DNA from: Chrysopilus asiliformis
Lineage: Eukaryota > Arthropoda > Insecta > Diptera > Rhagionidae
Direction of reading: 5' to 3'
NCBI GenBank assembly: GCA_964034945.1
Contig: OZ035961.1
Span: forward strand, 44,690,184-44,754,183
Length of the DNA: 64,000 nt
The notes below the pieces were generated by a model that had not been told where the DNA came from, did no database searches, and saw only the letters and a list, made by a program, of their open reading frames with translations. Shown piece after piece: positions 30,328 to 41,904 of the stretch. Both the position numbers and the translations under genes were made by a program. Positions within the stretch are counted from its first letter, which is position 1, and the number at the start of each line of letters is the position of its first letter.

Positions 30328-32775
30328 TCATTCCATCCTTCGGCAAGTAAATAGATAGGAATCTATGTTACCGTTGTCTTTGTTTAGTGCATTACGGTCA
30401 TTTTTAATATAAAAGCTTTCGTAGCCATCCAACAATTTTTCGTCATTAACTTGTTTTACAAGTTCAACATTGTTTATATTGACATCATGTCCATTCGTCA
30501 GTACATGTTCAGCAATTGCTGATTTTGTCGCTTGATTATTTTTAATATATGTCAAATGTTCTTTAAAACGTTTTGCAATAGTCCTTTTTGTTTGTCCGTA
30601 ATATTTTCGTTCGCAATTGTCACACTTTATCGAATAAATTCCCGATTTTTCGAGTGTTTTTATTTTGTCTTTTGGATTACCTAGCACATTAGATAATTTG
30701 TTGTTGCTTTTATATACAATTTGTAAGTCATGTTCGTTAAATTTTTGTTTTAATTTGTAAGTTATTTCGGGCACAAAAGACATTGAAACTCGCTTCTTTT
30801 GGTTTTTGTCATTATTTAAGGTGAAGAATGTCGAACAATTTTCACGAAAAACTTTCTTTGAGTGTTTTTTGATTAGTGAATCTACTAGATTATCGTCATA
30901 CCCGTTGATTTTTGCAACATTCTTAATGTGTTCGTATTCCTTTCGGTAATCATTTATCGACAATGGCAGTTTACACAGTCTATGGACAAAAGAATGATAT
31001 GCGGCTTTTTTATGTTGCACATGACAGTGAGAATCATTTGTAATTGTTCTTGTGGTACTTGTAGGTTTGTGGTATATTCCAAATTCAATTTTTCCTTTAC
31101 TCTTTCTTAATAACAAGTCTAAGAACGGTAACTCATTATTAGATTCTTTCTCGAATGTGAATTTTATTGAATTGAATTGATTATTTAAAATGTCAATTGT
31201 TTTTTCGATTTCGTCTTCTCTTATAACCGCGAACACATCATCAACATAACGCCACCATATCCGTGGAAGCAATTTTTGTTCTTTTAAGTTCATTTCAAAT
31301 AATGACATAAATAATTCCGCAATTAAAGGTGACAATGGATTGCCCATGCTTGTACCTTTGCTTACTTTATAATAATTGTCGCGGAACATAAACACATTTT
31401 GTTGCATGCAAATTTTAGCCACTCTTTCATACACAATTCTCTTTTCTTTTGGCACTTTTACTGAGACTAAATATTTTTTGAGGGCTTCAAGAGCTACGTC
31501 AACGGGTATACTAGGAAACAATGAACACACATCGAATGAAATCATTATTTCATTATCCTCCAATGTAACATTTTTTGTTTTCTCAACGAAGTCATACGAG
31601 TTTCTAACCGATAAACTATTAATCGATGGCAATTTATTCAATTCATTCACTAACCACTTCGCAATTTTATAACATGGAGTATTAATATTTGACACAATTG
31701 GTCTCATTTTTTCACCGGATTTGTGAATTTTTGGTAATCCATACAATTTTGCAATTGTTGGATTTGAAACATTTAGAATTCTATTGAACCGGAAACCAAA
31801 CACTTCACTTATTAATTTTCTCAATTCATTACATTCACTGACCAACTTTGACAAAGGATTTTTGTTCATTACCTCATATTTTGATTCATTTATCATATCA
31901 CTCATTCGACGATCATATTCCATTTTATCTAAAATCACTATTTTATTACCTTTATCTGCTTTAAGATACACACAATTTCTTTCTTGTAATTTTTTAATAG
32001 TTTTAAATTCACTATTTTTGTTGTTGGAATTTAACCGAACTTCTTTAATTACTTTAGCCGCGTTTTCTCTTATATCGTTTTGTACTCTATTTGTTTTATA
32101 TTTTATTATTGATTCAATATCAACAACCGTATCAACTAGTGGTATTTTATTTGGTTTCGGCGTATATTTCAAACCTTTATTTAGAAGTTTTATTTCGTCA
32201 TCACTGAATACTTCATTAGACTGATTTACTACAAAATCTGGAATTAAATCATGATTACCTGAACTTGATTTTTTATCATGATTGATTTTCATTAAAACTT
32301 TTAATTTTTTGTCGTGTGTTTTTCTCTTGGTATCAATGTGTTTTTGAACGCGTTCGAATACTATATGTTCGAAATTATACCATTCTTCCATTTCTATTGC
32401 ACTCAGATTTTTCGTCAATCTTAGATGTAATTCATACAATTGTAATTCATTATCTGCCAATGTACTAAACAAATGTTTAATTTCGAAATTAAGCCAAGTT
32501 TTTTCGGCGAGTTTAACTGCTTTATTGGATCTATTGTTATCCACCGCTGCCGTAATTTTAATAAAGCTGGGAATAACTTTATGGCGTTTACACTTTCGTA
32601 GGAATTTTATATCCTCAAGTATGGAATGCACTTTCACTTTCAATCGAGAGAATTTGTTCATTTGTGACATGGTTGTCATATTTAATATAAAATATTTTAT
32701 GAACACGCGTGAAATCCGAACAATACACATAAAACGATTGCACCTTAATGATTTCACTGGACTTTTTCCGATCAC
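30328..32775 (-). CDS. Penelope-like reverse transcriptase with GIY-YIG endonuclease (full-length)
   Basis: The frame holds 815 residues. The likely initiator is one of the ATGs near residue 33 or 36 (MTTMSQMNKF), because the first 30 residues overlap the pLTR. Reverse transcriptase blocks are: KADKGNKIVILDKMEYDRRM, PKIHKSGEKMRPIVSN, ISFDVCSLFPSIP, GTSMGNPLSPLIAELFMS and RYVDDVFAVI (YVDD near residue 511). The C-terminus carries a GIY-YIG nuclease (GIYSIKCDNCERKYYGQTKR, about residues 711-790, with a CxxC insert upstream of YYG). The family copies RNA into DNA at a nicked target and is distinct from LINEs and LTR elements. No stops or frameshifts are visible. Confidence 0.93.
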   Translation of the reverse strand: MIGKSPVKSLRCNRFMCIVRISRVFIKYFILNMTTMSQMNKFSRLKVKVHSILEDIKFLRKCKRHKVIPSFIKITAAVDNNRSNKAVKLAEKTWLNFEIKHLFSTLADNELQLYELHLRLTKNLSAIEMEEWYNFEHIVFERVQKHIDTKRKTHDKKLKVLMKINHDKKSSSGNHDLIPDFVVNQSNEVFSDDEIKLLNKGLKYTPKPNKIPLVDTVVDIESIIKYKTNRVQNDIRENAAKVIKEVRLNSNNKNSEFKTIKKLQERNCVYLKADKGNKIVILDKMEYDRRMSDMINESKYEVMNKNPLSKLVSECNELRKLISEVFGFRFNRILNVSNPTIAKLYGLPKIHKSGEKMRPIVSNINTPCYKIAKWLVNELNKLPSINSLSVRNSYDFVEKTKNVTLEDNEIMISFDVCSLFPSIPVDVALEALKKYLVSVKVPKEKRIVYERVAKICMQQNVFMFRDNYYKVSKGTSMGNPLSPLIAELFMSLFEMNLKEQKLLPRIWWRYVDDVFAVIREDEIEKTIDILNNQFNSIKFTFEKESNNELPFLDLLLRKSKGKIEFGIYHKPTSTTRTITNDSHCHVQHKKAAYHSFVHRLCKLPLSINDYRKEYEHIKNVAKINGYDDNLVDSLIKKHSKKVFRENCSTFFTLNNDKNQKKRVSMSFVPEITYKLKQKFNEHDLQIVYKSNNKLSNVLGNPKDKIKTLEKSGIYSIKCDNCERKYYGQTKRTIAKRFKEHLTYIKNNQATKSAIAEHVLTNGHDVNINNVELVKQVNDEKLLDGYESFYIKNDRNALNKDNGNIDSYLFTCRRME

Positions 32776-32853
32776 AATTAATAAGTTTTACACGAATAAT
32801 AAATTAAACGAAAAAACATAAAAACTATTACGGTCTAACCTTGAATGCATTTC
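32725..32853 (-). repeat. Penelope pLTR, central copy
   Basis: The sequence matches 30157-30287 in the same orientation and 34937-35065 in inverted orientation. Its inner end joins the truncated plus-strand copy directly at TTTCGAA|ATAGTATTCG. Confidence 0.8.
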
Positions 32854-34895
32854 GAAATATAGTATTCGAACGCGTTCAAAAACACATTGATACCAAGAGA
32901 AAAACACACGACAAAAAATTAAAAGTTTTAATGAAAATCAATCATGATAAAAAATCAAGTTCAGGTAATCATGATTTAATTCCAGATTTTGTAGTAAATC
33001 AGTCTAATGAAGTATTCAGTGATGACGAAATAAAACTTCTAAATAAAGGTTTGAAATATACGCCGAAACCAAATAAAATACCACTAGTTGATACGGTTGT
33101 TGATATTGAATCAATAATAAAATATAAAACAAATAGAGTACAAAACGATATAAGAGAAAACGCGGCTAAAGTAATTAAAGAAGTTCGGTTAAATTCCAAC
33201 AACAAAAATAGTGAATTTAAAACTATTAAAAAATTACAAGAAAGAAATTGTGTGTATCTTAAAGCAGATAAAGGTAATAAAATAGTGATTTTAGATAAAA
33301 TGGAATATGATCGTCGAATGAGTGATATGATAAATGAATCAAAATATGAGGTAATGAACAAAAATCCTTTGTCAAAGTTGGTCAGTGAATGTAATGAATT
33401 GAGAAAATTAATAAGTGAAGTGTTTGGTTTCCGGTTCAATAGAATTCTAAATGTTTCAAATCCAACAATTGCAAAATTGTATGGATTACCAAAAATTCAC
33501 AAATCCGGTGAAAAAATGAGACCAATTGTGTCAAATATTAATACTCCATGTTATAAAATTGCGAAGTGGTTAGTGAATGAATTGAATAAATTGCCATCGA
33601 TTAATAGTTTATCGGTTAGAAACTCGTATGACTTCGTTGAGAAAACAAAAAATGTTACATTGGAGGATAATGAAATAATGATTTCATTCGATGTGTGTTC
33701 ATTGTTTCCTAGTATACCCGTTGACGTAGCTCTTGAAGCCCTCAAAAAATATTTAGTCTCAGTAAAAGTGCCAAAAGAAAAGAGAATTGTGTATGAAAGA
33801 GTGGCTAAAATTTGCATGCAACAAAATGTGTTTATGTTCCGCGACAATTATTATAAAGTAAGCAAAGGTACAAGCATGGGCAATCCATTGTCACCTTTAA
33901 TTGCGGAATTATTTATGTCATTATTTGAAATGAACTTAAAAGAACAAAAATTGCTTCCACGGATATGGTGGCGTTATGTTGATGATGTGTTCGCGGTTAT
34001 AAGAGAAGACGAAATCGAAAAAACAATTGACATTTTAAATAATCAATTCAATTCAATAAAATTCACATTCGAGAAAGAATCTAATAATGAGTTACCGTTC
34101 TTAGACTTGTTATTAAGAAAGAGTAAAGGAAAAATTGAATTTGGAATATACCACAAACCTACAAGTACCACAAGAACAATTACAAATGATTCTCACTGTC
34201 ATGTGCAACATAAAAAAGCCGCATATCATTCTTTTGTCCATAGACTGTGTAAACTGCCATTGTCGATAAATGATTACCGAAAGGAATACGAACACATTAA
34301 GAATGTTGCAAAAATCAACGGGTATGACGATAATCTAGTAGATTCACTAATAAAAAAACACTCAAAGAAAGTTTTTCGTGAAAATTGTTCGACATTCTTC
34401 ACCTTAAATAATGACAAAAACCAAAAGAAGCGAGTTTCAATGTCTTTTGTGCCCGAAATAACTTACAAATTAAAACAAAAATTTAACGAACATGACTTAC
34501 AAATTGTATATAAAAGCAACAACAAATTATCTAATGTGCTAGGTAATCCAAAAGACAAAATAAAAACACTCGAAAAATCGGGAATTTATTCGATAAAGTG
34601 TGACAATTGCGAACGAAAATATTACGGACAAACAAAAAGGACTATTGCAAAACGTTTTAAAGAACATTTGACATATATTAAAAATAATCAAGCGACAAAA
34701 TCAGCAATTGCTGAACATGTACTGACGAATGGACATGATGTCAATATAAACAATGTTGAACTTGTAAAACAAGTTAATGACGAAAAATTGTTGGATGGCT
34801 ACGAAAGCTTTTATATTAAAAATGACCGTAATGCACTAAACAAAGACAACGGTAACATAGATTCCTATCTATTTACTTGCCGAAGGATGGAATGA
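32841..34895 (+). pseudogene. Penelope-like reverse transcriptase, 5'-truncated inverted copy
   Basis: The 684-residue frame equals the C-terminal part of the minus-strand ORF from …NIVFERVQKHIDTKRK onward; the first four residues come from pLTR sequence. RT and GIY-YIG domains are complete but the first about 135 residues are missing. It forms the second arm of the inverted dimer. Confidence 0.88.
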
Positions 34896-34914
34896 CTGAC
34901 GATCAATCGCGATG

Positions 34915-34941
34915 CTGATGATGAATCGAACAGATTCGAAA
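34915..34941 (+). ncRNA. Hammerhead-ribozyme-like core in Penelope pLTR (candidate)
   Basis: CTGATGA (34915-34921), a 5-bp stem GAATC/GATTC with loop GAACA, then GAAA (34938-34941) reproduce the conserved core of a hammerhead ribozyme. The same motif is on the minus strand at about 30288-30314. Penelope-like elements are known to carry hammerheads in their pLTRs. One extra U lies between CTGATGA and stem II, and I could not form convincing stems I and III from a single copy, so activity is uncertain. Confidence 0.5.
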
Positions 34942-35274
34942 TGCATTCAAGGTTAGACCGTAATAGTTTTTATGTTTTTTCGTTTAATTTATTATTCGTG
35001 TAAAACTTATTAATTGTGATCGGAAAAAGTCCAGTGAAATCATTAAGGTGCAATCGTTTTATGTGTATTGTTCGGATTTCACGCGTGTTCATAAAATATT
35101 TTATATATACTAAATCAATCAAAAAATATTTCTTCGCAAAACGTGCATATTTCGGTACCACCGTTTAAAAGTTTTAGGTATCCATCCAGTAGATTAACGT
35201 GCTTCAGTTATATTAAAAAACCTTTTTTCTGCATTTAGAAGTCCAAAACATTCTACCTCTTCTGAAATACTTAA

Positions 35275-35511
35275 CACTCTAACTGCCACGACAGTTTTAA
35301 TCCTTTTTGGAATATTTAGTTGTCAGTCAAAAAGGCACTAAGAGAAAACAAAATTGAAACAAAATTATACCTAAATGGTATTTTATTACAACAAAATGTG
35401 TGCAACTACAAAAAATCGTTGCGATTGCAGCGAACACTTTAATAATTTTCATTGTGGCCGTTGTGTACAGTTAGGTGTCAGGTCTTTTTGACTGACGTGG
35501 CAGTTAGAGTG
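35275..35511. mobile_element. 237-bp TTAA-flanked MITE (piggyBac-like)
   Basis: TIR CACTCTAACTGCCACG and its exact complement at the right end; TTAA at 35271-35274 and 35512-35515. Subterminal GTCAGTCAAAAAGG / CTTTTTGACTGAC are also inverted. Confidence 0.75.
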
Positions 35512-35515
35512 TTAA

Positions 35516-36829
35516 TTTTTCATATCTCTGCTTCCGAACACATTTTAGATTTATTTGAAAAAAGTATACCTATGTATTTTCTATTATATTTTTGTTGATT
35601 TTATTTAATATTTTTTTATTGAAAAGGATTTGGCATAAATGTGTATATAATAAAGTATATCAACAGTATTAAATCTAAAAGAGACAATTGTGAAGATTTC
35701 TTAAAAAAAATCGGTGCTTTCTAATATACTTTTTCGAACTTAGTATAAAATTTTATTTACCTTTTTGCTGTGATATAAAAATAATTTCGTAATACAAAAA
35801 CAAAAAATTATCAATGAAGCAGACAGAGATTTCATTATAGGTGTATATTTTTTGTTAAGTTGGTTCCTTTTTTCCCAATTTTATTTTTAAATAAATTTGC
35901 AAACCCAAGTGAAAATTTTGAAAAATATTTAAAATCAATTTGAGTGAAATTTTGAAGAAGGAAAAAAAACGCATACTTAAAATGAACTTGATAAACCCCA
36001 GTGCATCACTGATGTGACACAAGTAAACAAATTAAATCAGAAATTAATTTAAAAAGAGAAAAAGAAGAAGAAAAATATTTATAATGAGTGTAAAAATTAA
36101 AAATCGAACTAAACAAGATAATAAAATATGAAATTAATTTGATTCGAAATATATATACATGCATACCTAATTTTCTGTTATTTTCATTTTATTCATTTAT
36201 TGAAAGCGATATGGAAATGCTAACGAAATAAATAAGATGAAATTATATTTCAATAAATAAAAACAGATGAACACAAAAAATTTAAAAGAATAAAATTGTG
36301 TAGAAGTTTCTCTATTTATATTAACAAATGAAAAAAAGAAGAAAATAAATAAAAAATATTACTTTATAAAAAATATATAAATATATTCTTGATATATTAT
36401 TATTAATTATTATTGTAGAATAGGTTAGGTAGAATAACAAATTATATTTTAATTAATTCGCAGGAAAATATAAAGATTTTCTTTTTTCCAATTATTTTTT
36501 TTTATTTTTCAAATAAACATTTGCAAATCTATGATTTGATTTCTTTTTTTATTGCAATTTATTTTTATTAACAGGTTTTCTTTTAAGTTCCATAATGTGC
36601 TTTTGATGCATTAAAAATTCAAATCTGGCAAAAAATGGGGTCGTGAGTGTGATGTTTCCTTAATTTAAAATCCAATTTTTTTTTAAAGAAATTCAATGGG
36701 AAGTCACCATCATCGTCAGAATATCATATTTTTTTTCAATGTTCCGGCACTATCCACTGTACCGTTAATTAATCAAAAACAGCATCGAGGGCAAGTTACA
36801 TTTGATGAGTCAATATCAAAATTCAAGCC
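35516..36829. other. Very AT-rich non-coding stretch
   Basis: Long runs of A and T with no recognised gene, TIR or RNA. Nothing further to report. Confidence 0.5.
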
Positions 36830-37340
36830 TTAAGGTGGGTTTAGAAACACGAGCATTTTCATTTTTACTGGCAAAGTGAGTGAAATGCCAGATTTCTTAT
36901 GACTTTTTCACCAAGTGGGAAAGAGACGGGAAACCACTCAGTAAAAATTTTACTGGAAATTTTGCTTGCATGTAGTGGTTTTACTATCCATAATTTTCGT
37001 CGACGATAGGAAAGTTATGGCAGTAAACAACCACAAACACATTGGACTTCCCCGCCCTGCCAGCAAAATGTTACCCCTGAATTATGGGGAATTATGGCAG
37101 CCAGCAAAAGTAAGGTTAAGTTCGATGTTTATTTGAAAGCTACGCATTTTAAATGGAAACGGAAGGTGATAATAATTATGTTATTAATTATAACATAACA
37201 CAAAATGATTTTGTTAGGTGAAATTGAAGTGCTAACAAACGTATTGCTGCGAGAAGGTGATGTGCAGTGACAGTTCGCCATAAAGTGGAAGGGCAAGTAC
37301 GTGTGAGACACTGATGTGATCGACTTTTTGCGCACGTAAA

Positions 37341-39030
37341 TTTTTTTTTTTTTTTTTTTTTTTTATAGATCCAGCCAGAGCTTAGGGGAAGACCCTTTAA
37401 TGCCGAAGCACAGCTCGGGATGGTTGGAAGGACAAAAGGAGATGCCGATTTATGTTCTCCTTGAACTTCTGCGGGTTATAGTCCGGGGGGAACACATCGG
37501 ATGGTAAATTGTTCCAAAGTCTTGTTGTTCGCGGAATGAAGGAACCCCTAAACTTTACTGTACGAAAGCGGGGAGGCTCAAGGAAGAAGTCGTGCGCACG
37601 TGTAGCTGCACGAGAGGGTCTAGGGAAAATATACCGTGGAGGAATAAGTTGGGAAATTTCGGTGGAACATTTCCCATTGAAATATTTGTAGAATATGCTG
37701 AGTACTCCAACAGAGCGACGATGCTCGAGAGACGGTAATGAATCTGTCAAAGACTTGTCTCCAATTAGTCGGATCGCACGTTTTTGGATTCGGTCCAGCA
37801 GTTGGAGGACAGTTTTTGGGGCTCCAGCCCAAATGTGCGAATTGTACTCGAGTCTCGGTCGAATGTAGCTCTTGTAAATGTTAAGGACGTCGACTGGTGC
37901 GAAATATTTTTTGCATCGTCCCAGGAAGCCTAGGCACTGCGATGCTTCCTTTGCTATTTTAAAAATATGATCACTCCATTGGAGCTTCTCATTTATTTCG
38001 ATGCCCAACATTCTGATGTTTTTTGAGTCACTAATGGACTCACTCATAAATTCGACCGTTTCGGGGGATTTTTCGCATTTCATCGATAACAGCATTGATT
38101 GGGTTTTAGATGCGTTGAATTCCACACGGTTGATTCTGCCCCAAGCCAGAATTGTGTTTAAATCAGAATTCAAAGATCTAATTTGCTCACTGCGTTTCGA
38201 TCGAACTGCAATGGCGTTCGATTCTGCAGGTGAACTGAAATGGTAGGATGCGTCAAGGGAGCTGTCATCAGCGAAACAATAAAGTGGATTGAGAGTGAGA
38301 GATAGTAGATCATTGATAAATATTAAGAAAAGCGTAGGAGCTAGAACTGAGCCTTGAGGGACACCAGAGTTAATTTTGAAGAGATCAGATTTATAACCAT
38401 CCAATACAACCTGTATTGAACGATCAGAAAGGTAGCTCTCAATCCATTTGGAAATTGCAGGGTTTAGACCGATAGCTCGTATCTTTGCCATCAAAGCTTT
38501 ATGCCAAACACGGTCGAAAGCTTTGGAGATGTCCAGCGCTATAGTTTTTGATTCGCCAAAATTATGGAGACTTTTACTCCAGCGCTCGGTCAAGCAGACC
38601 AAAAGATCGCCTGTGGAGCGGCGCGCACGAAAGCCATATTGGCGATCGTTGATTATGTTATTGCGCTCTAAAAAATTTGTAATTTTGGTATTTATTAAAG
38701 TTTCCATAACCTTGGCAAGTACAGAAGTCAGAGCTATAGGCCTATAATTTGAGGGGTCGCATTTGTCACCTTTTTTGGGAATGGGCTGGACATTAGCTGC
38801 TTTCCAAGAAGAGGGATAGATCCCCTTGGAGAAGCTGAGGTAAAATAGGGAGCGAAGAGGTCCAGCTAAGGTGACGGCACATTTTTTCAAAACATGGGGG
38901 GGAATGCCATCCGGTCCTGTAGATTTGTTCACGTCAATCTCCTGCAGAATTCTAACTATTTGTCTTTTGCGGATGGAAAGTTTTGGAGAGACAATCTCCG
39001 ATATGGTGGGTTGAATTTGAATTTCGCTAT
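37341..39030 (-). mobile_element. 5'-truncated non-LTR retrotransposon
   Basis: The minus-strand element has a 24-nt poly(A) tail (poly(T) at 37341-37364), a short 3' region and the RT-encoding end of ORF2. Coding sequence can be read upstream to about 39026, where it stops abruptly at the Harbinger-like TIR, a typical 5' truncation from target-primed reverse transcription. No target duplication could be identified. Confidence 0.8.
37397..39026 (-). pseudogene. LINE ORF2 reverse transcriptase, C-terminal part
   Basis: From 38932 (a GTG, not a real start) the frame runs 511 residues, and in-frame sequence continues back to about 39026 (…ISEIVSPKLSIRKRQIVRIL). RT blocks visible: NKSTGPDGIPPHVLKK, ANVQPIPKKGDKCDPSNYRP, YGFRARRSTGDLLVCL, ALDISKAFDRVWHKAL, SGVPQGSVLAPTLFLIFIND and FADDSSL (FADD near residue 219), then WSDHIFKIAKEASQCLGFL and the C-terminal ND-IW/RPRLEYNSHIWAGAPK segment. 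This is the Jockey/CR1-like group by overall feel; clade not certain. The endonuclease domain and ORF1 are missing, but the remaining frame is free of stops. Confidence 0.88.
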
Positions 39031-39085
39031 CCCGTTCACTTTGCCAGTAAAAATGAAAATGCTCGTGTTTCTAAACCCACCTTTA

Positions 39086-39880
39086 GCTGACCTCTTCGCA
39101 TTGCGACAGTTCATCTTAAGAATTAGTTCAATTTGAAATCTAAAAAAGTATCAATTGTGATTAACACAAATGAAAACTTCGGTGCAAAAACCGGTCATCT
39201 CCACTTTTTGAAAATTTTCAGGAGAGACAAAAACATATAACATATTAGCGTCAAACTATGTGAAAAAATGCTTTCTCGTCTCTTTTCTTCAATATCTTTT
39301 TACACGGGCCTCCCAAAAGTCCGGGGTTTGCAGCCAAATGTGCGGATTCGGTTATTCTTGCATTTGGTATCAATAACTCATTTTCGTCAAAAAGTGGAGA
39401 TGATCGGTTTTTTCACCGAAGTCTTCAAATCTTTCCTCTGCAAGGAAAAAAACATGTAAAAAACAATATTTTTTCAGATATCTCAAAAATCGTTAAGGGG
39501 AAAAATGCAGGAAATTTTATTTTCTTTGAATTTGGTTATATACGTTTTTTGTTATTAGCCTAAAAATTTTTCAAAGAATTGTATTTTTCAAAAAAAAAAA
39601 ATTGTTTGCGTGGTACCCGTTATAGCTAATTTTACCTTTCCAAAAGTTGATAGAAAACTACGATTTTTGAAAGAAATTAGTTTTGCGTATTTTTTTAAAG
39701 CATGGCCACATTTAAAAGTATTAGTCCACAAAGATTTCAGAGAAAAATTGTACTAATGAAAATCTTCCATTTATCGTTTTAAGCTCAATTTTCAGACCGT
39801 TTGAAGTTATGTCGGACGGATACTAGTTTACGACTAACGAGTGCTTTTTTGTCCGGATAACCGTTTAAGTGATATCAAAT
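39086..39880. other. Non-coding stretch with an inverted relative of the 10.8-kb repeat
   Basis: 39440-39600 resembles 10760-11000 in inverted orientation. The rest shows no gene or element end. Confidence 0.45.
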
Positions 39881-39889
39881 GGGTAGGAG

Positions 39890-40640
39890 ATGGGTTCGTA
39901 CCTTGAACCGAAATTTACTTTTCCATTGGTATTAAAACATCTATGCATAATTTAAATTTCTTTTCTATAATGAAGCTCTGATAACTTGTGTATAAAAAAA
40001 CAAACCTTTGCGCTGATAGTCCTTACTGTTATGAAATTAAGTAAAAGGTGACAATAGTTCTTTACTCTTCCTTTAAATATTTCTTTAAGGTGGGGCCTTA
40101 GAAGGCGATGAGTATTTTTTTCGGACAACGAATAATATTTGTAGATCACCAAAAATTTGAAAATTTGATCGATTTAAATGTCACTCTTAATTTACTCCGT
40201 TAGTATTGTAATAAATGTTGGGCAGTTTACAAACCTATATACACATGTTCGAAAAACATTGAATTATTGATAAAGAAAAAAAAAGTTTTTGTTTTTGTTC
40301 TAACAAAAACAATGGTTATATGTAGACTCTACCAATTGGTCCGAGGTACAATACTGTGTAAAAAATTCCGAATTATTCATTAAATCGATGTAAAAATGAA
40401 ATAATGCCAATAACACTGAAGGAAGAATTGGGTAAAAAAAATAGTTTTTGTTTGTGAAAACTGATTTTGTTAGTGTAGGCACACAAATGCACTTGCAGAC
40501 GATTCGAAACAGGATGAGCATACTTGAAAAGAAATACTTGAAAAAAAAATACTTGAAAATAAATATATTCGCGGTAATAATGTTGCAGTTGTAAAATTCA
40601 AAAAAAGTCGAATTCCATACTGTGATGTAACACATGTCCT
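39890..40640 (+). mobile_element. Deleted copy of the 20-kb pogo-like family (inverted)
   Basis: GTACCTTGAACCGAAATTTACTTTTC (39898) parallels the complement of GAAAAGTAAATTCCGATCCAAG (22622). CTCCGTTAGTATTGTAATAAATGTTG (40195) parallels the complement of 22275-22300. GTTAGTGTAGGCACACAAATGCA (40470) relates to CCCTACACTAACAAAAACTG (19811). No transposase frame survives. Confidence 0.5.
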
Positions 40641-41335
40641 GACTGCCCCTTCTCCCTCGTCAGACTTCGTCGCGCTTGGACATATGAATATTTCAAAAAA
40701 CTTCATGATTTCCATTTTAGTTTAGTTCGTAAATTATGATGTCCAATGGCATCATTGACTACATTGTTGTACTTTTTGAAATACCTAACTGCAAAAAGAT
40801 ACTGGAATATGACCTTTGGAAATCTTTAAATATTGACAATTATTTTCATTTTAAATTGCGCACATTATGGAACTGAAAAGTCGTTTTATGGGCACAGATT
40901 GAATTTTGTGATATTGATATTTTTATGTAATTGTTTTCTACAGTTTTTTTTATTTGAAATCTAGTTTTGTAATTGTGTCTGGTCTATAATTCAGGAAACT
41001 GTTTTAAATTTGAGATATTTTCATATATCTGTCAATTACACAAGGGTTTAAAAACATATTTATGTCATAACTTAGATTTTTGGAACATAAAACTTCTGTA
41101 CTCAAATCCTTACTATTGGCCTATTCCTATCAGGTAAAAGAAAAGGCTGTAACATGTGTTAAAACTTTTAACATGTGTTAGAATCTTTTTCATTAATTGG
41201 AAAATATATTAAACCAACTAATATATTTTATTACCAACTAATATAGTGTTTTTTTTTGACGATTTTTTATTGAGTTTATTTAATATTATTAAGGAAATCT
41301 GGACAGGGTATTTGTAATATTCTTGTTACATAATA

Positions 41336-41463
41336 GGCCTTATCACAGAATCCGATACGAATGATTCGGATCGTAAACTCAATGTTGTTGTTAGTGTTTT
41401 ATACCAACAACAACATTGAGTTTACGATCCGAACCATTCGTATCGGATTCTGTGATAGGGCCT
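41336..41463. mobile_element. 128-bp near-perfect palindromic MITE
   Basis: Arms of about 58 bp start GGCCTTATCACAGAATCCGA and end with the complement (…TCGGATTCTGTGATAGGGCC), separated by AGTGTTTTATACC. TA occurs on both sides (41334-41335, 41464-41465). An AAT duplication is an alternative reading. Only a few arm mismatches are visible. Confidence 0.8.
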
Positions 41464-41904
41464 AATACTTTTAAGGGTCGATAGTCCTTTTGCAACAAAA
41501 CAAATAGCATAAAATGGCTATTCACAAATAAATAATTTAAAGTTCATCTAATTGGAAATTTTTTTAGTTAGGTATTTAAAAAAAAGAAATTTTTAATAAA
41601 TTAGTTACGGTATCCAAGAAATTATGTTGATAAAAACAAATTTTAATTTTTGATTATATCGATTACGCGCTGTCAAAAAATATAGTTTGATTTAAAGTCA
41701 CCTGTACTTAATTGTGAAGGTATAAAACGAGTGAAGTTTTTCTGAAAACGAATTAGTTTCTCTGTTTTAAATTTGTTAAATGCATATAATTTCGTCTAAT
41801 TTTCCAGATATGCAAAATCCTATATTGGTTTTAAGTTTTAAATAATAATTTAATTTATCAATATCTCAAAATTACATTTTAGATCCATCATACACATTTG
41901 ATTT

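Larger units (their letters stand above)
30158..35105. mobile_element. Penelope-like retroelement inserted as an inverted dimer
   Basis: The whole 4,948-bp block is bounded by a perfect 12-bp direct repeat TATACTAAATCA (30146-30157 and 35106-35117), so it entered as one event. Order: partial pLTR (30158-30287), ORF on the minus strand, pLTR (about 32725-32853), then an inverted 5'-truncated second copy on the plus strand starting at 32854, ending with its pLTR (about 34937-35105). The pLTR core ACGATTGCACCTTAATGATT…TTACGGTCTAACCTTGAATGC occurs three times. Penelope-like elements are known for tandem pLTRs and partial inverted copies. The two ORF copies translate identically over 680 residues, indicating a young insertion. 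Confidence 0.92.
36833..39082. mobile_element. Harbinger-like TIR element containing a LINE fragment
   Basis: Inverted ends of about 46 bp begin AGGTGGGTTTAGAAACACGA at 36833 and end at 39082. TTA flanks both sides (36830-36832, 39083-39085), as in PIF/Harbinger. The left part (36833-37340) has internal CCAGCAAAA / GGCAGCCAGC motifs but no gene. A LINE fragment fills 37341 to about 39030, leaving only about 50 bp of the right end. Confidence 0.7.

Noticed and set aside
31376..32224. Plus-strand frames opposite the Penelope ORF, and their mirror images at 32999-33847
   Set aside because: They are antisense shadows duplicated because the element is duplicated.
34890..34985. Complete three-stem hammerhead ribozyme
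   Set aside because: Only the core and stem II could be drawn; neither a type I nor a type III arrangement gave convincing stems I and III, so only a candidate core is listed.
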